Shown here: in pieces, positions 34,341-44,319 of the stretch | Position numbering within the stretch: position 1 is the stretch's first letter | Layout of the letters: every line of letters starts with the position of its first letter | NCBI GenBank assembly: GCA_018971415.1 | Contig: JAGXAW010000007.1 | Coordinates: 1 to 59,056, forward strand | Source: Betaproteobacteria bacterium | GTDB lineage: Bacteria > Pseudomonadota > Gammaproteobacteria > Burkholderiales > Ferrovaceae | Direction of reading: 5' to 3' | Length of the DNA stretch: 59,056 bases | Notes under the pieces: model-generated | The model's input: the letters and a program-made list of their open reading frames with translations, nothing else | Told to the model about the DNA's origin: nothing | Database searches by the model: none | Made by a program: the position numbers and the translations under genes

Positions 34341-35486
34341 ATGAAATTTAAAAAATCACTCTTAGCTTTGGCGTCTGTTGCGGCATTATTACCAGCAGGC
34401 TTGGCCTATGCTGATGATGCAAAGCCGGCAGATGCGAAACCTGCAGGACCTACCATCTCTGATGTGTTAACAAATTCAGGGATTGATATGAAAGGCTATT
34501 TTGATGCTTCTTATATTGGCAGCAATAAGACACCTAATTCTTCAATCCAGGTTTTTAACCAAGATAAAAACTCTTTTGCCTTACACCAATTCGGTATTAC
34601 CTTTTCAAAAACACCTAAAGAAGGGTTTGGTGCTCTTTTAAACTTAACAGCAGGTCGTGATGCACAAACTATCTCTTCCTATGGGGCAAGTAGTCAAAGC
34701 GTAGATGTTACTCAGGGCTATATTCAGTATGCCAAGGGGGCTTATACCTTAATTGGTGGTAAATTTACTACTCTAGCAGGCGCTGAAGTTATTGACAGTT
34801 CAGCTAATACAAACATTACCCGTTCAATTCTTTTTGGTAAGATCCCTTTTACTCATACTGGATTGAGATTAACAGATGCACTCTCTGACAGTACAAACTT
34901 AATTGTTGGCGTAAACAACGGTTGGGATCAAGTCACAGACACCAATACACAAAAGACCGTTGAATTAGGTTTAACAACAGCCTTTACCAAAGACACTTCA
35001 CTAGCAATTAGCGGTTATTCTGGAGCGGAAAACAGTTTTCCTAACGCAGGTTACGCTTATGGTACGGCAAATGCACCAAGTATTCCCAGCGGAACAAGGA
35101 ATTTGATTGATGCCGTGTTCACAACAAATATTACGCCTTCATTAACCTTTATTTTAAATGGCGATTATGTCTCGCAAGATAATGTTCCAGGTGTAAATGG
35201 TAAAGCCACTTATTCCGGTTTTGCTGGTTACTTAAATTATCAAATTTCAGACTTTTACCGTGTTTCGTTCCGTGCTGAAGAGGTTCGTGATGACAGTGGT
35301 TTGGCCACTGGTGCAACAACTCCCGGAGCAAATAATGTACGAGAGTTTACGCTGACAGCCGGCTATGCACCTGTTAAAAATGTCGAGATACGTGCTGAGG
35401 GACGTTACGATCATTCAGACTTAGCGGTTTACAGCGGCGGTAACAATATGACTACCTTTGGCCTACAGGGCATTTACAAGTTTTAA
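34341..35486 (+). CDS. Outer-membrane beta-barrel porin (BBP2/OmpL-like) of the nitrogen operon
   Basis: From ATG 34341 (GGAG about nine bases upstream) the protein is 381 residues. It has a clear signal peptide, KKSLLALASVAALLPAGLAYA, cut before DDAKPAD. A short Lys/Ala/Pro stretch and then alternating amphipathic strands follow, ending in an aromatic residue (GIYKF), the outer-membrane barrel signature. NSFALHQFGITFSK is typical of the BBP2/OmpL-like group. An upstream in-frame ATG at 34305 would spoil the signal peptide. It lies 26 bases before glnK, behind a sigma-54 promoter. I infer a channel for ammonium or another nitrogen source; the true substrate is unknown. Confidence 0.83.
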   Translation: MKFKKSLLALASVAALLPAGLAYADDAKPADAKPAGPTISDVLTNSGIDMKGYFDASYIGSNKTPNSSIQVFNQDKNSFALHQFGITFSKTPKEGFGALLNLTAGRDAQTISSYGASSQSVDVTQGYIQYAKGAYTLIGGKFTTLAGAEVIDSSANTNITRSILFGKIPFTHTGLRLTDALSDSTNLIVGVNNGWDQVTDTNTQKTVELGLTTAFTKDTSLAISGYSGAENSFPNAGYAYGTANAPSIPSGTRNLIDAVFTTNITPSLTFILNGDYVSQDNVPGVNGKATYSGFAGYLNYQISDFYRVSFRAEEVRDDSGLATGATTPGANNVREFTLTAGYAPVKNVEIRAEGRYDHSDLAVYSGGNNMTTFGLQGIYKF

Positions 35487-35491
35487 GGTAA

Positions 35492-35851
<360 letters not shown>

Positions 35852-35863
35852 AGGGGAATTGAA

Positions 35864-37309
35864 ATGAAAATACTAATGAACAGCTTCAAGGCGGCACTCA
35901 TTGTGTTGGCTTTAACTGTTGGTTCGCACCAAGCCTACGCAGATGATGCAGCGGCACCCGCAGCAGCAGCACCAGCTGCCGCCGCTCCTGCTACTGCAGC
36001 CCCGGCTCCTGCTCCCGCAGCAGCACCTGCAGCAGCGCCTGCAGCAGCGCCTGCAGCAGCGCCTGCACCAACGGCACCTTTTTTAACCGACTTTAGTAAG
36101 ATTAACTCAGGTGACACAGCATGGATGCTCACATCCACGGCTTTGGTTTTATTCATGACTATCCCTGGATTGGCTTTGTTTTACGGCGGTATGGTACGCA
36201 AAAAGAACGTACTGGCCACCCTAATGCAAAGTTTTGCTATCACCAGTTTAGTGACTATTCTTTGGGTAGTCGTTGGTTATAGCTTGGCTTTCATGCCAGG
36301 ATCCGGTTGGCTGGGTAATTTAGATCGCTTTATGTTGCATGGTATGCTCTATCAACATGATGCCTCTAAAGTCATGGTCTCGCACATTGCTTCAAATATC
36401 CCAGAGTCTGTTTACATGATGTTCCAAATGACCTTTGCCATCATTACCCCTGCATTAATTTGTGGTGCCTTTGCAGAGCGTATGAAGTTTTCAGCGATGT
36501 TGCTCTTTATGGCTATCTGGTCAATTGTTGTGTACTCACCTATTGCCCATTGGGTATGGGAACCAGGTGGCTGGTTAGCAGGTAAAGGAGTGCTCGACTT
36601 TGCTGGTGGTACAGTTGTACACATCAATGCGGGTATTGCAGGCTTAGCTGCAGCCTTGGTGTTAGGCAAACGTGTAGGTTACGGTAAAGAACCAATGGCT
36701 CCCCACAACCTCGTATTAACTTTAGTTGGTGCATCCATGTTGTGGGTGGGTTGGTTTGGCTTTAACGCAGGTTCAGCTGTTGCCGCCGATGGTCGTGCTG
36801 GAATGGCTATGGTAGTGACCCAAGTAGCTACCGCCGCAGCTGCACTGGCATGGATGTTCGCAGAATGGATAACCAAAGGTAAGCCTAGCGTTTTAGGTAT
36901 TGCATCAGGTGCTGTAGCAGGTTTAGTAGCGATTACGCCAGCGTCAGGTTTCGTTGATACCACAGGTGCTTTAATTATCGGTATTGCTGCCGGTGTAATT
37001 TGCTTCTGGGCTGCAACCAGCTTGAAACACATGCTGGGTTATGATGATTCATTAGATGCCTTCGGTGTGCACTGTGTGGGCGGTATTGTGGGTGCACTAT
37101 TAACCGGTGTGTTTAATGTTAAAGAGATCAGCGGTGTTGATGGTAGTTTCTTAACACAGGCTTTAGGGGTCAGCGTCACCGTGGTGTATGGTTTTGTGGT
37201 GTCCTACATTATCCTTAAAGTAGTTGATCTATTAGTTGGCTTAAAAGTCACAGAAGAAGAAGAAAGGGAAGGATTGGACTTGGTCTTGCATGGCGAGCGT
37301 GTCGAATAG
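35864..37309 (+). CDS. amtB: Ammonium transporter
   Basis: A 481-residue inner-membrane ammonium channel. A signal peptide (about 1-26, ending in AYA) precedes a 40-residue Ala/Pro-only tract (about 30-68). Eleven membrane segments starting at TAWMLTSTALVLFMTIPG follow. The conserved pore twin histidines lie in GGTVVHINAG and DAFGVHCVGG, and FNAGSAVAADG is another family block. The cytosolic C-terminal tail (KVTEEEEREGLDLVLHGE) is the GlnK-interacting helix. Signal-bearing Amt proteins are normal in proteobacteria; the long Ala/Pro tether encoded by tandem repeats is the oddity. An intrinsic terminator follows. Confidence 0.97.
   Translation: MKILMNSFKAALIVLALTVGSHQAYADDAAAPAAAAPAAAAPATAAPAPAPAAAPAAAPAAAPAAAPAPTAPFLTDFSKINSGDTAWMLTSTALVLFMTIPGLALFYGGMVRKKNVLATLMQSFAITSLVTILWVVVGYSLAFMPGSGWLGNLDRFMLHGMLYQHDASKVMVSHIASNIPESVYMMFQMTFAIITPALICGAFAERMKFSAMLLFMAIWSIVVYSPIAHWVWEPGGWLAGKGVLDFAGGTVVHINAGIAGLAAALVLGKRVGYGKEPMAPHNLVLTLVGASMLWVGWFGFNAGSAVAADGRAGMAMVVTQVATAAAALAWMFAEWITKGKPSVLGIASGAVAGLVAITPASGFVDTTGALIIGIAAGVICFWAATSLKHMLGYDDSLDAFGVHCVGGIVGALLTGVFNVKEISGVDGSFLTQALGVSVTVVYGFVVSYIILKVVDLLVGLKVTEEEEREGLDLVLHGERVE
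36019..36066 (+). repeat. Four tandem copies of a 12-base repeat inside amtB
   Basis: The unit AGCAGCGCCTGC occurs exactly at 36031, 36043 and 36055, with a one-mismatch copy at 36019. It encodes the repeated Ala-Ala-Pro-Ala of the periplasmic tether of AmtB. The unit is a multiple of three, so slippage would change tether length without breaking the frame. Confidence 0.95.
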
Positions 37310-37332
37310 TTTATCCCTCTAGACTCTCCTCC

Positions 37333-37356
37333 AGGCGCCTTCGGGCGCCTTTTTTT
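37333..37356 (+). terminator. Intrinsic terminator of the porin-glnK-amtB operon
   Basis: The stem AGGCGCC / GGCGCCT closes a stable TTCG tetraloop and is followed by a run of seven Ts. It starts 23 bases after the amtB stop codon and cleanly separates the nitrogen operon from metH. Confidence 0.96.
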
Positions 37357-37408
37357 ATCTTGTGATCTGGCTTTTGAAGAAGGTCTAGACAGTGTAAAAT
37401 ATACTGCT

Positions 37409-40400
37409 ATGCAAAATAAAACCGTACAACTGCAACAATTACTGAAAGACAGGATTGTTTTTTTAGATGGTGCCATGGGCACAATGATTCAGGGTTATAA
37501 GCTTACTGAAGCTGATTACCGTGGCGATCGTTTTCGTGATTTTCCTCATGACTTAAAAGGCAACAACGATCTTTTGGTTTTAACCCAGCCGCAAATTATT
37601 AAGGCCATTCATCAAGCCTATCTTGAGGCTGGCTCAGATATTATTGAAACCAACACTTTTAATGCTAATCGCGTCTCCATGGCCGATTACTACATGGAAG
37701 ACTTGGTTTATGAAATAAATAAAACAGCTGCGCTTATTGCTCGAGAGGCAGTGGATGAGGCGTTAGCTAAAAATAGCGGTCAGCCAAAATTTGTTGCCGG
37801 TGTCTTGGGACCCACCACCAAAACAGCCTCTATTTCTCCGGATGTTAACGATCCTGGTTTCAGAAATGTGGATTTTGATGCTTTAGTTGAGACTTATATC
37901 GAGGCCATTGATGGATTGGTTGCTGGTGGCATTGACATACTCTTGGTTGAAACGATTTTTGATACTTTGAACGCCAAAGCTGCTGTTTTTGCTATTGAAA
38001 CTTACTTTGAGCAGCATGGAATACGTCTTCCTGTGATGATCTCGGGAACCATTACTGATCAGAGTGGAAGAACGTTAACTGGGCAAACAACAGAAGCATT
38101 CTGGAATTCTCTAAAGCATGCTAAACCCATTTCAATAGGGCTAAACTGTGCCTTGGGTGCTGAGTTAATGCGCCCTTATGTGGAAGAGATGGCGCGTATT
38201 GCTGACACGTATGTCAGTGCTCACCCTAATGCGGGACTGCCTAATCCTCTGTCTGAATCGGGGTACGACGAGAGCCCGCAAGTTACTGCCCGCTTACTCA
38301 AAGAATTTGCTGAGTCGGGTTTTATTAACATTGTCGGTGGTTGTTGTGGGACTACTCCTGAACACATCAAGGCTATTGTTGAGGCAATTCGCGATATTCC
38401 TCCACGCAACGTCCCTCTTATAACACCAGAATTACGTTTGTCTGGTTTGGAGCCTTTAAATATTGGCGACAATGCACTCTTTGTTAACGTGGGTGAAAGA
38501 ACCAATGTGACAGGTTCAAAAGCCTTTGCCAGATTGATACTCTCTGGTGATTTTAATGAAGCTTTGGCTGTTGCCAGAAACCAAGTAGAGAATGGCGCAC
38601 AAATTATAGATATCAACATGGATGAAGCCATGTTGGATTCTAAAGAGGCGATGAAACGCTTCTTAAACTTAGTTGCTGCCGAGCCCGATATTTCTAGAGT
38701 GCCAATAATGATTGATTCATCAGATTGGCAAGTGATTGAGACGGGTTTGAAGTGTGTCCAAGGAAAGCCCATTGTTAATTCCATCAGCCTTAAGGAAGGG
38801 GAAGAGGCCTTTTTGGAGAAAGCAAAACTGGTCTTGCGATATGGCGCTGCAGTTATTGTTATGGCCTTTGATGAACTGGGACAGGCCGATACTTTAGACA
38901 GAAAAGTTGATATTTGCACGCGCTCGTATAACTTACTCAGAGAAAAGCTCGACTTTCCACCTGAGGATATTATTTTTGATCCAAACGTTTTTGCTATTGC
39001 TACTGGTATTGAGGAGCATAACAGTTACGCGGTAGATTTTATTGAAGCGACCAGAATCATACGTCAACGCCTACCCCACGCTAAAATCAGTGGCGGAGTA
39101 TCAAATGTCAGTTTTTCTTTTAGAGGTAACGAGCCCGTAAGAGAGGCTATTCACACGGCCTTTTTATACCATGCCATTCGTGCTGGCATGACCATGGGTA
39201 TTGTTAATGCGGGACAATTAGGTGTTTACGCTGAAATTCCTGCAGATCTTCTTGAGCATGTTGAAGATATCATTTTAAACCGACGACCTGATGCGGCGGA
39301 GAGAATGGTGAGTTTTGCAAGTCAGGTCAAAGGCGAATCAAAAACCCAAACAGAGGACTTAAGTTGGCGTCAAAAAACCGTACAAGAGAGGCTGACTCAT
39401 GCGTTGATAAAAGGGATCACCAATTGGATTGTTGAAGACACTGAAGAAGCCCGTCTTCAATATGCGCAGCCGATTGAAGTGATTGAAGGCCCGCTGATGG
39501 ACGGCATGAATGTGGTAGGGGATCTCTTTGGTGAAGGAAAGATGTTTTTACCGCAAGTGGTCAAATCTGCCCGAGTCATGAAGCAGGCAGTAGCTCACTT
39601 AATACCTTTCATTGAAGCTGAAAAAGCCAAGTCTGGCGACACCCGATCCAAGGGAAAGATCTTAATTGCCACAGTAAAGGGCGATGTCCATGATATTGGT
39701 AAGAACATTGTGGCAGTGGTGTTGCAATGTAACAATTTTGAAGTGGTGAACATGGGTGTCATGGTTCCAGCGGATAAGATTTTACAAACGGCCAAGGAAG
39801 AAAAGGTTGATATTATTGGCTTGTCTGGATTAATTACCCCTTCCTTAGAGGAAATGTCTCATGTGGCAAGAGAAATGCAGCGTGAGGGATTTTCTATACC
39901 GCTGTTAATTGGTGGAGCAACAACTTCGCGCGTGCACACGGCAGTAAAAATTGAGCCGTTTTATCCAAGAGGCGTGACCGTTTATGTCCCAGACGCATCA
40001 CGGGCGGTGGGCATTTGTAGTCAACTCTTGAGCGATGAATTAAAAGCGCCGTTTATAGAAAAAATAAAGGAAGACACCCAGCGTATAAGGCAGCAGCACG
40101 AGTCTAAAAAAGGACAAGGACCGCTAGTGCCTTTAAGTGAGGCTGCAAATAACCGTTTTGTTATCAATTGGACTAACTACACACCTCCTAAACCTAAAAA
40201 ATTAGGGATTACTGTTTTTGATCAGGTTCCTCTATCCGAGTTGGTTGAGTTTATTGATTGGGCACCCTTTTTTCAAACCTGGGAATTATCGGGTAAATTT
40301 CCTGACATTTTAACGGACCCTATTGTGGGTGAGTCCGCTCAAGCCGTGTTTCATGATGGCCAAAAGATGCTAGAGGAGATTATTTCGCATAATTGGTTAA

Positions 40401-41122
40401 CAGCAAAAGGCGTAGTTGGACTCTTTCCTGCCTCTGCTGTTAATGAGAGTGAAGATGTTGCTGTTCTTGATCCTGAGACAAAAGAGGTATTAACCACCTT
40501 CCACTTCTTAAGACAACAAAATCAAAAGGCCGCTGATAGGTTTAATTACAGTTTAGCGGACTTTGTGGCACCCAAAGAAAGCGGTGTTGAGGATTATGTC
40601 GGCTGCTTTGCTGTCACTGCAGGTATTGGGATTGATAGAAAGCTTGAGGAGTTTGAAAAGAAACACGATGACTACAACTCGATTATGTTAAAAGCCTTAG
40701 CTGATCGTTTGGCTGAGGCATTTGCTGAATGGCTACATCAAAAGGTTCGTAAGGATTTGTGGGGTTACGAGCCAGAGGAAGCGCTTACTAACATCGATTT
40801 GATTGCTGAAAAATACCGAGGCATCAGGCCTGCTCCTGGGTATCCAGCCTGTCCAGACCATACGGAAAAAGCCCAGTTATTTGAGCTAATTGATGTGCCG
40901 CATCATGCGCAAATGACCCTAACAGAGAGCTTTGCCATGTTACCTACTGCGGCCGTCAGTGGATTTTATTTTTCACATCCTGATAGTCGATATTTTGCTG
41001 TTGGTAAGTTAGACCGCGATCAAATTATGAGTTATGCCCAGCGTAAGCATATGCCACTTGAAGAGGTGGAAAGATGGTTGGCGCCTAACTTAGGTTATGA
41101 CCCTTTTTCACTGTCTCAATAA
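37409..41122 (+). CDS. metH: Cobalamin-dependent methionine synthase
   Basis: Transfers a methyl group from methyltetrahydrofolate through cobalamin to homocysteine. The 1237 residues show all four modules. The homocysteine domain has FLDGAMGTM and zinc cysteines in GLNCALG and [11 protein letters not shown]. The folate domain begins near residue 350 ([14 protein letters not shown]). The B12 domain has the cobalt-binding [11 protein letters not shown]. The C-terminal reactivation domain has [15 protein letters not shown]. Nothing is truncated. No Shine-Dalgarno is visible before the ATG, TAAAAT stands only nine bases upstream of it, and no cobalamin riboswitch-like element is seen. Confidence 0.98.
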   Translation: MQNKTVQLQQLLKDRIVFLDGAMGTMIQGYKLTEADYRGDRFRDFPHDLKGNNDLLVLTQPQIIKAIHQAYLEAGSDIIETNTFNANRVSMADYYMEDLVYEINKTAALIAREAVDEALAKNSGQPKFVAGVLGPTTKTASISPDVNDPGFRNVDFDALVETYIEAIDGLVAGGIDILLVETIFDTLNAKAAVFAIETYFEQHGIRLPVMISGTITDQSGRTLTGQTTEAFWNSLKHAKPISIGLNCALGAELMRPYVEEMARIADTYVSAHPNAGLPNPLSESGYDESPQVTARLLKEFAESGFINIVGGCCGTTPEHIKAIVEAIRDIPPRNVPLITPELRLSGLEPLNIGDNALFVNVGERTNVTGSKAFARLILSGDFNEALAVARNQVENGAQIIDINMDEAMLDSKEAMKRFLNLVAAEPDISRVPIMIDSSDWQVIETGLKCVQGKPIVNSISLKEGEEAFLEKAKLVLRYGAAVIVMAFDELGQADTLDRKVDICTRSYNLLREKLDFPPEDIIFDPNVFAIATGIEEHNSYAVDFIEATRIIRQRLPHAKISGGVSNVSFSFRGNEPVREAIHTAFLYHAIRAGMTMGIVNAGQLGVYAEIPADLLEHVEDIILNRRPDAAERMVSFASQVKGESKTQTEDLSWRQKTVQERLTHALIKGITNWIVEDTEEARLQYAQPIEVIEGPLMDGMNVVGDLFGEGKMFLPQVVKSARVMKQAVAHLIPFIEAEKAKSGDTRSKGKILIATVKGDVHDIGKNIVAVVLQCNNFEVVNMGVMVPADKILQTAKEEKVDIIGLSGLITPSLEEMSHVAREMQREGFSIPLLIGGATTSRVHTAVKIEPFYPRGVTVYVPDASRAVGICSQLLSDELKAPFIEKIKEDTQRIRQQHESKKGQGPLVPLSEAANNRFVINWTNYTPPKPKKLGITVFDQVPLSELVEFIDWAPFFQTWELSGKFPDILTDPIVGESAQAVFHDGQKMLEEIISHNWLTAKGVVGLFPASAVNESEDVAVLDPETKEVLTTFHFLRQQNQKAADRFNYSLADFVAPKESGVEDYVGCFAVTAGIGIDRKLEEFEKKHDDYNSIMLKALADRLAEAFAEWLHQKVRKDLWGYEPEEALTNIDLIAEKYRGIRPAPGYPACPDHTEKAQLFELIDVPHHAQMTLTESFAMLPTAAVSGFYFSHPDSRYFAVGKLDRDQIMSYAQRKHMPLEEVERWLAPNLGYDPFSLSQ

Positions 41123-41125
41123 TTT

Positions 41126-42490
41126 ATGCACATTCATATACTAGGAATATGTGGCACCTTTATGGGTGGCATTGCTGTTATTGCCAAAGAAGCTGGGCAC
41201 CATGTCACTGGGTGCGATGCTAACGTATACCCGCCAATGAGTACTCAGCTTAAGGAGCAGGGTATTCATTTGATTGAAGGTTTTGCTGCCGAACAAATTA
41301 ATCTTAAGCCAGATTTGTTTGTGATTGGTAATGTTGTCAGTCGTGGCAACCCTCTAATGGAAGCCATTCTTGACCATGACCTTAACTATGTATCAGGACC
41401 TCAGTGGCTCTCAGAACATATTTTAAAACATTGCCGCACTCTTGCTGTTGCTGGTACTCACGGCAAAACCACAACTTCTTCAATGGCTGCCTTCATACTG
41501 GATCAAGCAGGTTATCAACCCGGGTTTCTTATTGGTGGAGTTGCTCATAATCTAAAAGTGTCAGCTCGGTTGCCCAAGCATTTTAATCATAGCCAAGAGA
41601 AACCCTGGTTCGTTATTGAAGCAGATGAATATGACACAGCCTTTTTTGATAAACGATCAAAATTTATTCATTATCATCCTGAGGTTGCCATCTTAAATAA
41701 CCTTGAGTTTGATCATGCGGATATATTTAAAGACATTGAAGCCATTAAAACCCAATTTCATCATTTGATAAGAACCATTCCTGCGAAGGGAACCGTTGTT
41801 TATAACGAAAAAGATGACAATCTACAAGATGTGATAGATCAAGGAGTGTGGTCTCACCTCGCTCCTTTTCAAGAGAGTGGCCCGTATCAGTTGTCAGTCA
41901 ATAACGCTCAAATGACGCTCAATCATCAACACTCTCAACTAACTCGCTCCTTTTCTTGGCAATTATTAGGGGCGCATAATGAGGCGAATGCTAAGGCGGT
42001 GGTCACAGCGCTATCTGTGGTGGGGTTAGATATTGATAGTATTAGTCGTGGTTTAGAGGGCTTTACCGGTATTGCAAGACGCATGGAAGTGAGAGGAATC
42101 GTTAACGATATAACTGTTTATGACGATTTTGCTCATCATCCAACAGCTATCGCAACCACCATTCAAGGATTAAGAGAGAAGATTCACCATCAGCGAATTT
42201 TGGCCGTTATAGAACCACGCTCTAATACAATGAAACAGGGCGTTTGGGCTGATACGCTTGCGCAGAGTTTGTCAGAGGCTGATCACGTTTTTGCCTATAG
42301 TGCCAATATAGGTTGGGATATTGATAGTGCTTTACAATCATTGAGTAACAAGCTGACGATTCTTGATGATTTAGATCAATTGGTGAGTGCAATTTGTAAA
42401 GTGGCAAAACCGGGTGACCATGTTCTGGTCATGAGTAACGGTGGTTTTGGTGGGATACACGAACGCCTATTAAGCGCCTTACAACAATGA
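41126..42490 (+). CDS. mpl: UDP-MurNAc:L-Ala-gamma-D-Glu-meso-DAP ligase (murein tripeptide recycling)
   Basis: Reattaches recycled murein tripeptide to UDP-MurNAc. The 454 residues follow the Mur ligase plan: an N-terminal HILGICGTFMGGIAV loop, the ATP site AVAGTHGKTTTSSM, FVIEADEYDTAF, LEFDHADIF, and C-terminal YDDFAHHPTAI with the MSNGGFGG end typical of Mpl rather than MurC. It lies three bases after metH and overlaps the RNB exonuclease gene by four, so these unrelated genes share a transcript. Confidence 0.96.
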   Translation: MHIHILGICGTFMGGIAVIAKEAGHHVTGCDANVYPPMSTQLKEQGIHLIEGFAAEQINLKPDLFVIGNVVSRGNPLMEAILDHDLNYVSGPQWLSEHILKHCRTLAVAGTHGKTTTSSMAAFILDQAGYQPGFLIGGVAHNLKVSARLPKHFNHSQEKPWFVIEADEYDTAFFDKRSKFIHYHPEVAILNNLEFDHADIFKDIEAIKTQFHHLIRTIPAKGTVVYNEKDDNLQDVIDQGVWSHLAPFQESGPYQLSVNNAQMTLNHQHSQLTRSFSWQLLGAHNEANAKAVVTALSVVGLDIDSISRGLEGFTGIARRMEVRGIVNDITVYDDFAHHPTAIATTIQGLREKIHHQRILAVIEPRSNTMKQGVWADTLAQSLSEADHVFAYSANIGWDIDSALQSLSNKLTILDDLDQLVSAICKVAKPGDHVLVMSNGGFGGIHERLLSALQQ

Positions 42491-44316
42491 ATATCTTCTA
42501 TGAGGACGAGGGCGAATTAAAGGTTGCGAGAATATTAACCTCATCAGAACAAAGCTTAATGGTGGAAACGCCCTTTGGTAAAAGAGCCAAAATAAAACGT
42601 CAGTCAGTCATCTTTGAATTTGATAGCTCATCTCTAGAGCAATTTTTAATTGATGCTAAAGCCTTATGTAAAAGTATTGATGTGAACTTGTTGTGGGAAG
42701 TATGTCCTACCACAGACACCTTGGACGTCAAGCTATTGGCCTCAGAGTATCTTGGCCATCCACCCGTCTCTTTAGAGCTCGCCTCCTTTTATTTGGCTTT
42801 GTTTCATGCCCCAATTTATTTTTATAAGCGTGGTAAAGGAGTATTTAGACGGGCACCCGAGGAGAACGTCAAAGCCGCCTTGTTAGGAATGGAAAAGAAA
42901 AAGCTTCAAGAAGAGCAAAAACAACAGGCACTAATTGCGATTCAACAAGGACAAACGCCTGATTGGTTAAAATCACATTATCAATCTATTTTGTATAAAC
43001 CCGATAAAAATACATGGGAATATAAAACCGCAGAATTCATAGCTAATCATCTTAACCTAACATTGCCTCAGTTAATGACTTTATGTGGCCTCGTTAGCAG
43101 TAGCCATGATTTTTTTACACAAAAATTTATTCATGACTATATTGTGCCTGAAATCAGTGTTCCCTCTTTTAACAGAGATGAGATTTTAAAGGATTTACCC
43201 GCCGCGTCTGCCGCAGCCTTCAGTATTGATGATGCCTTTACCACTGAGATTGATGATGCCTTCTCCTTAGAGGAATTTGATGCTTTACACTGGCGAGTGG
43301 GTATTCATATTGCCATTCCTGCACTTGGTATAGATGTGCATTCTGATTTGGCTCATTATGCCCGCCAGCGGATGTCTACCGTCTACATGCCAGGTAATAA
43401 AATCCCTATGTTGCCTCAGGAAGTGATAGATGGGTTTAGTCTAAAACAACAACATTGGAATCCTTGTTTGTCCTGTTATCTTAAGGTCGATAAGGAGAGC
43501 TATGAGATTAAAGAGAGAACCACTCAAGTTGAAAAAATTTGGGTAGCAGATAACTTAAGATTACACGAATTGCAGCCCTGTTTTAGCGACAACGACATTG
43601 TAACGGAGCACCCCTATCAACAGCAGTTACAAATTTTACTGTATTTAGTAAGAGCCATAGCAGACCGACGGGGCGTGAATGACAGACCCCAAACCCATTA
43701 TGTGGATTTTGATTTTGTTGTCATAGAGGATCAAGTCACCATAAGTCAAAGACCCAGAGGCTCGTCATTGGATACCTTGGTGGCAGAACTAATGATTGAA
43801 GTTAACAGTTATTGGGCAAGTGAGCTTGCTCAGAGTCAGTTGACAGGGTTATATCGAGTTCAAGAAAATGGTAAAACCTATATGAGTATTGACGCTAAGG
43901 CGCATCAAGGACTTGGTCTAAAAATGTATGCATGGACCAGTTCACCTCTGCGCCGTTATGTGGATCTTGTTAATCAGTGGCAACTGTTAAGGCTTATTCG
44001 TCAGCAAGAGGGAAACTGTTTTCCGCTTGCCAGTGAGTTTGAAGAGATAGCTCGCTCTTTTGATATCACCTATGGTATTTATTTGGATTTTCAGCGCATG
44101 ATGGAAAAATACTGGTCCTTTAGGTGGCTAATTCAAGAGGGTATTACAAACTGTCAAGGGACCGCTTTACGTGATACAAATGTGAGACTGAAAGATTTAC
44201 CTTTGGTGCTTCCTGTTAAAGGTGTAGAAAAGCTCGTTTCCGGAGAAGTTTATCTCGTTAAAATCAGTCACATTGATTTATGGGAGTTAACCTGTGAGTG
44301 TGAGTTGGTGTCCTAG
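42487..44316 (+). CDS. RNase II/RNB-family exoribonuclease
   Basis: A 609-residue hydrolytic 3'-5' RNase-like protein. The N-terminal third is a non-canonical RNA-binding region. The RNB catalytic domain begins near residue 245 (FSIDDAFTTEIDDAFSL) and includes SRPRGSSLDTLVAELMIEVN and WTSSPLRRYVDLVNQ. The C-terminus may hold a small S1-like fold. Aligned to E. coli RNase II (IDSASTEDMDDA), the first and last two acidic metal ligands are kept, but the second Asp is Glu. It is shorter than RNase R and divergent from classical rnb, so I give no symbol. It overlaps mpl by four bases. Confidence 0.85.
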   Translation: MNIFYEDEGELKVARILTSSEQSLMVETPFGKRAKIKRQSVIFEFDSSSLEQFLIDAKALCKSIDVNLLWEVCPTTDTLDVKLLASEYLGHPPVSLELASFYLALFHAPIYFYKRGKGVFRRAPEENVKAALLGMEKKKLQEEQKQQALIAIQQGQTPDWLKSHYQSILYKPDKNTWEYKTAEFIANHLNLTLPQLMTLCGLVSSSHDFFTQKFIHDYIVPEISVPSFNRDEILKDLPAASAAAFSIDDAFTTEIDDAFSLEEFDALHWRVGIHIAIPALGIDVHSDLAHYARQRMSTVYMPGNKIPMLPQEVIDGFSLKQQHWNPCLSCYLKVDKESYEIKERTTQVEKIWVADNLRLHELQPCFSDNDIVTEHPYQQQLQILLYLVRAIADRRGVNDRPQTHYVDFDFVVIEDQVTISQRPRGSSLDTLVAELMIEVNSYWASELAQSQLTGLYRVQENGKTYMSIDAKAHQGLGLKMYAWTSSPLRRYVDLVNQWQLLRLIRQQEGNCFPLASEFEEIARSFDITYGIYLDFQRMMEKYWSFRWLIQEGITNCQGTALRDTNVRLKDLPLVLPVKGVEKLVSGEVYLVKISHIDLWELTCECELVS

Positions 44317-44319
44317 CTT

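Noticed and set aside
35935-36156. An Ala/Gly-only open frame antisense to amtB
   Set aside because: It is the mirror of the GC-rich Ala/Pro repeat in amtB; low complexity explains its openness.
37310-37408. A cobalamin or SAM riboswitch ahead of metH
   Set aside because: The 99-base gap is largely taken by the amtB terminator and shows none of the conserved B12-box or SAM-box sequences.
38221-38919. A 232-codon open frame antisense to metH
   Set aside because: It lies wholly within the conserved metH gene, its translation is low-complexity Ser/Ile-rich with no domain, and it has no ribosome site or partner gene.
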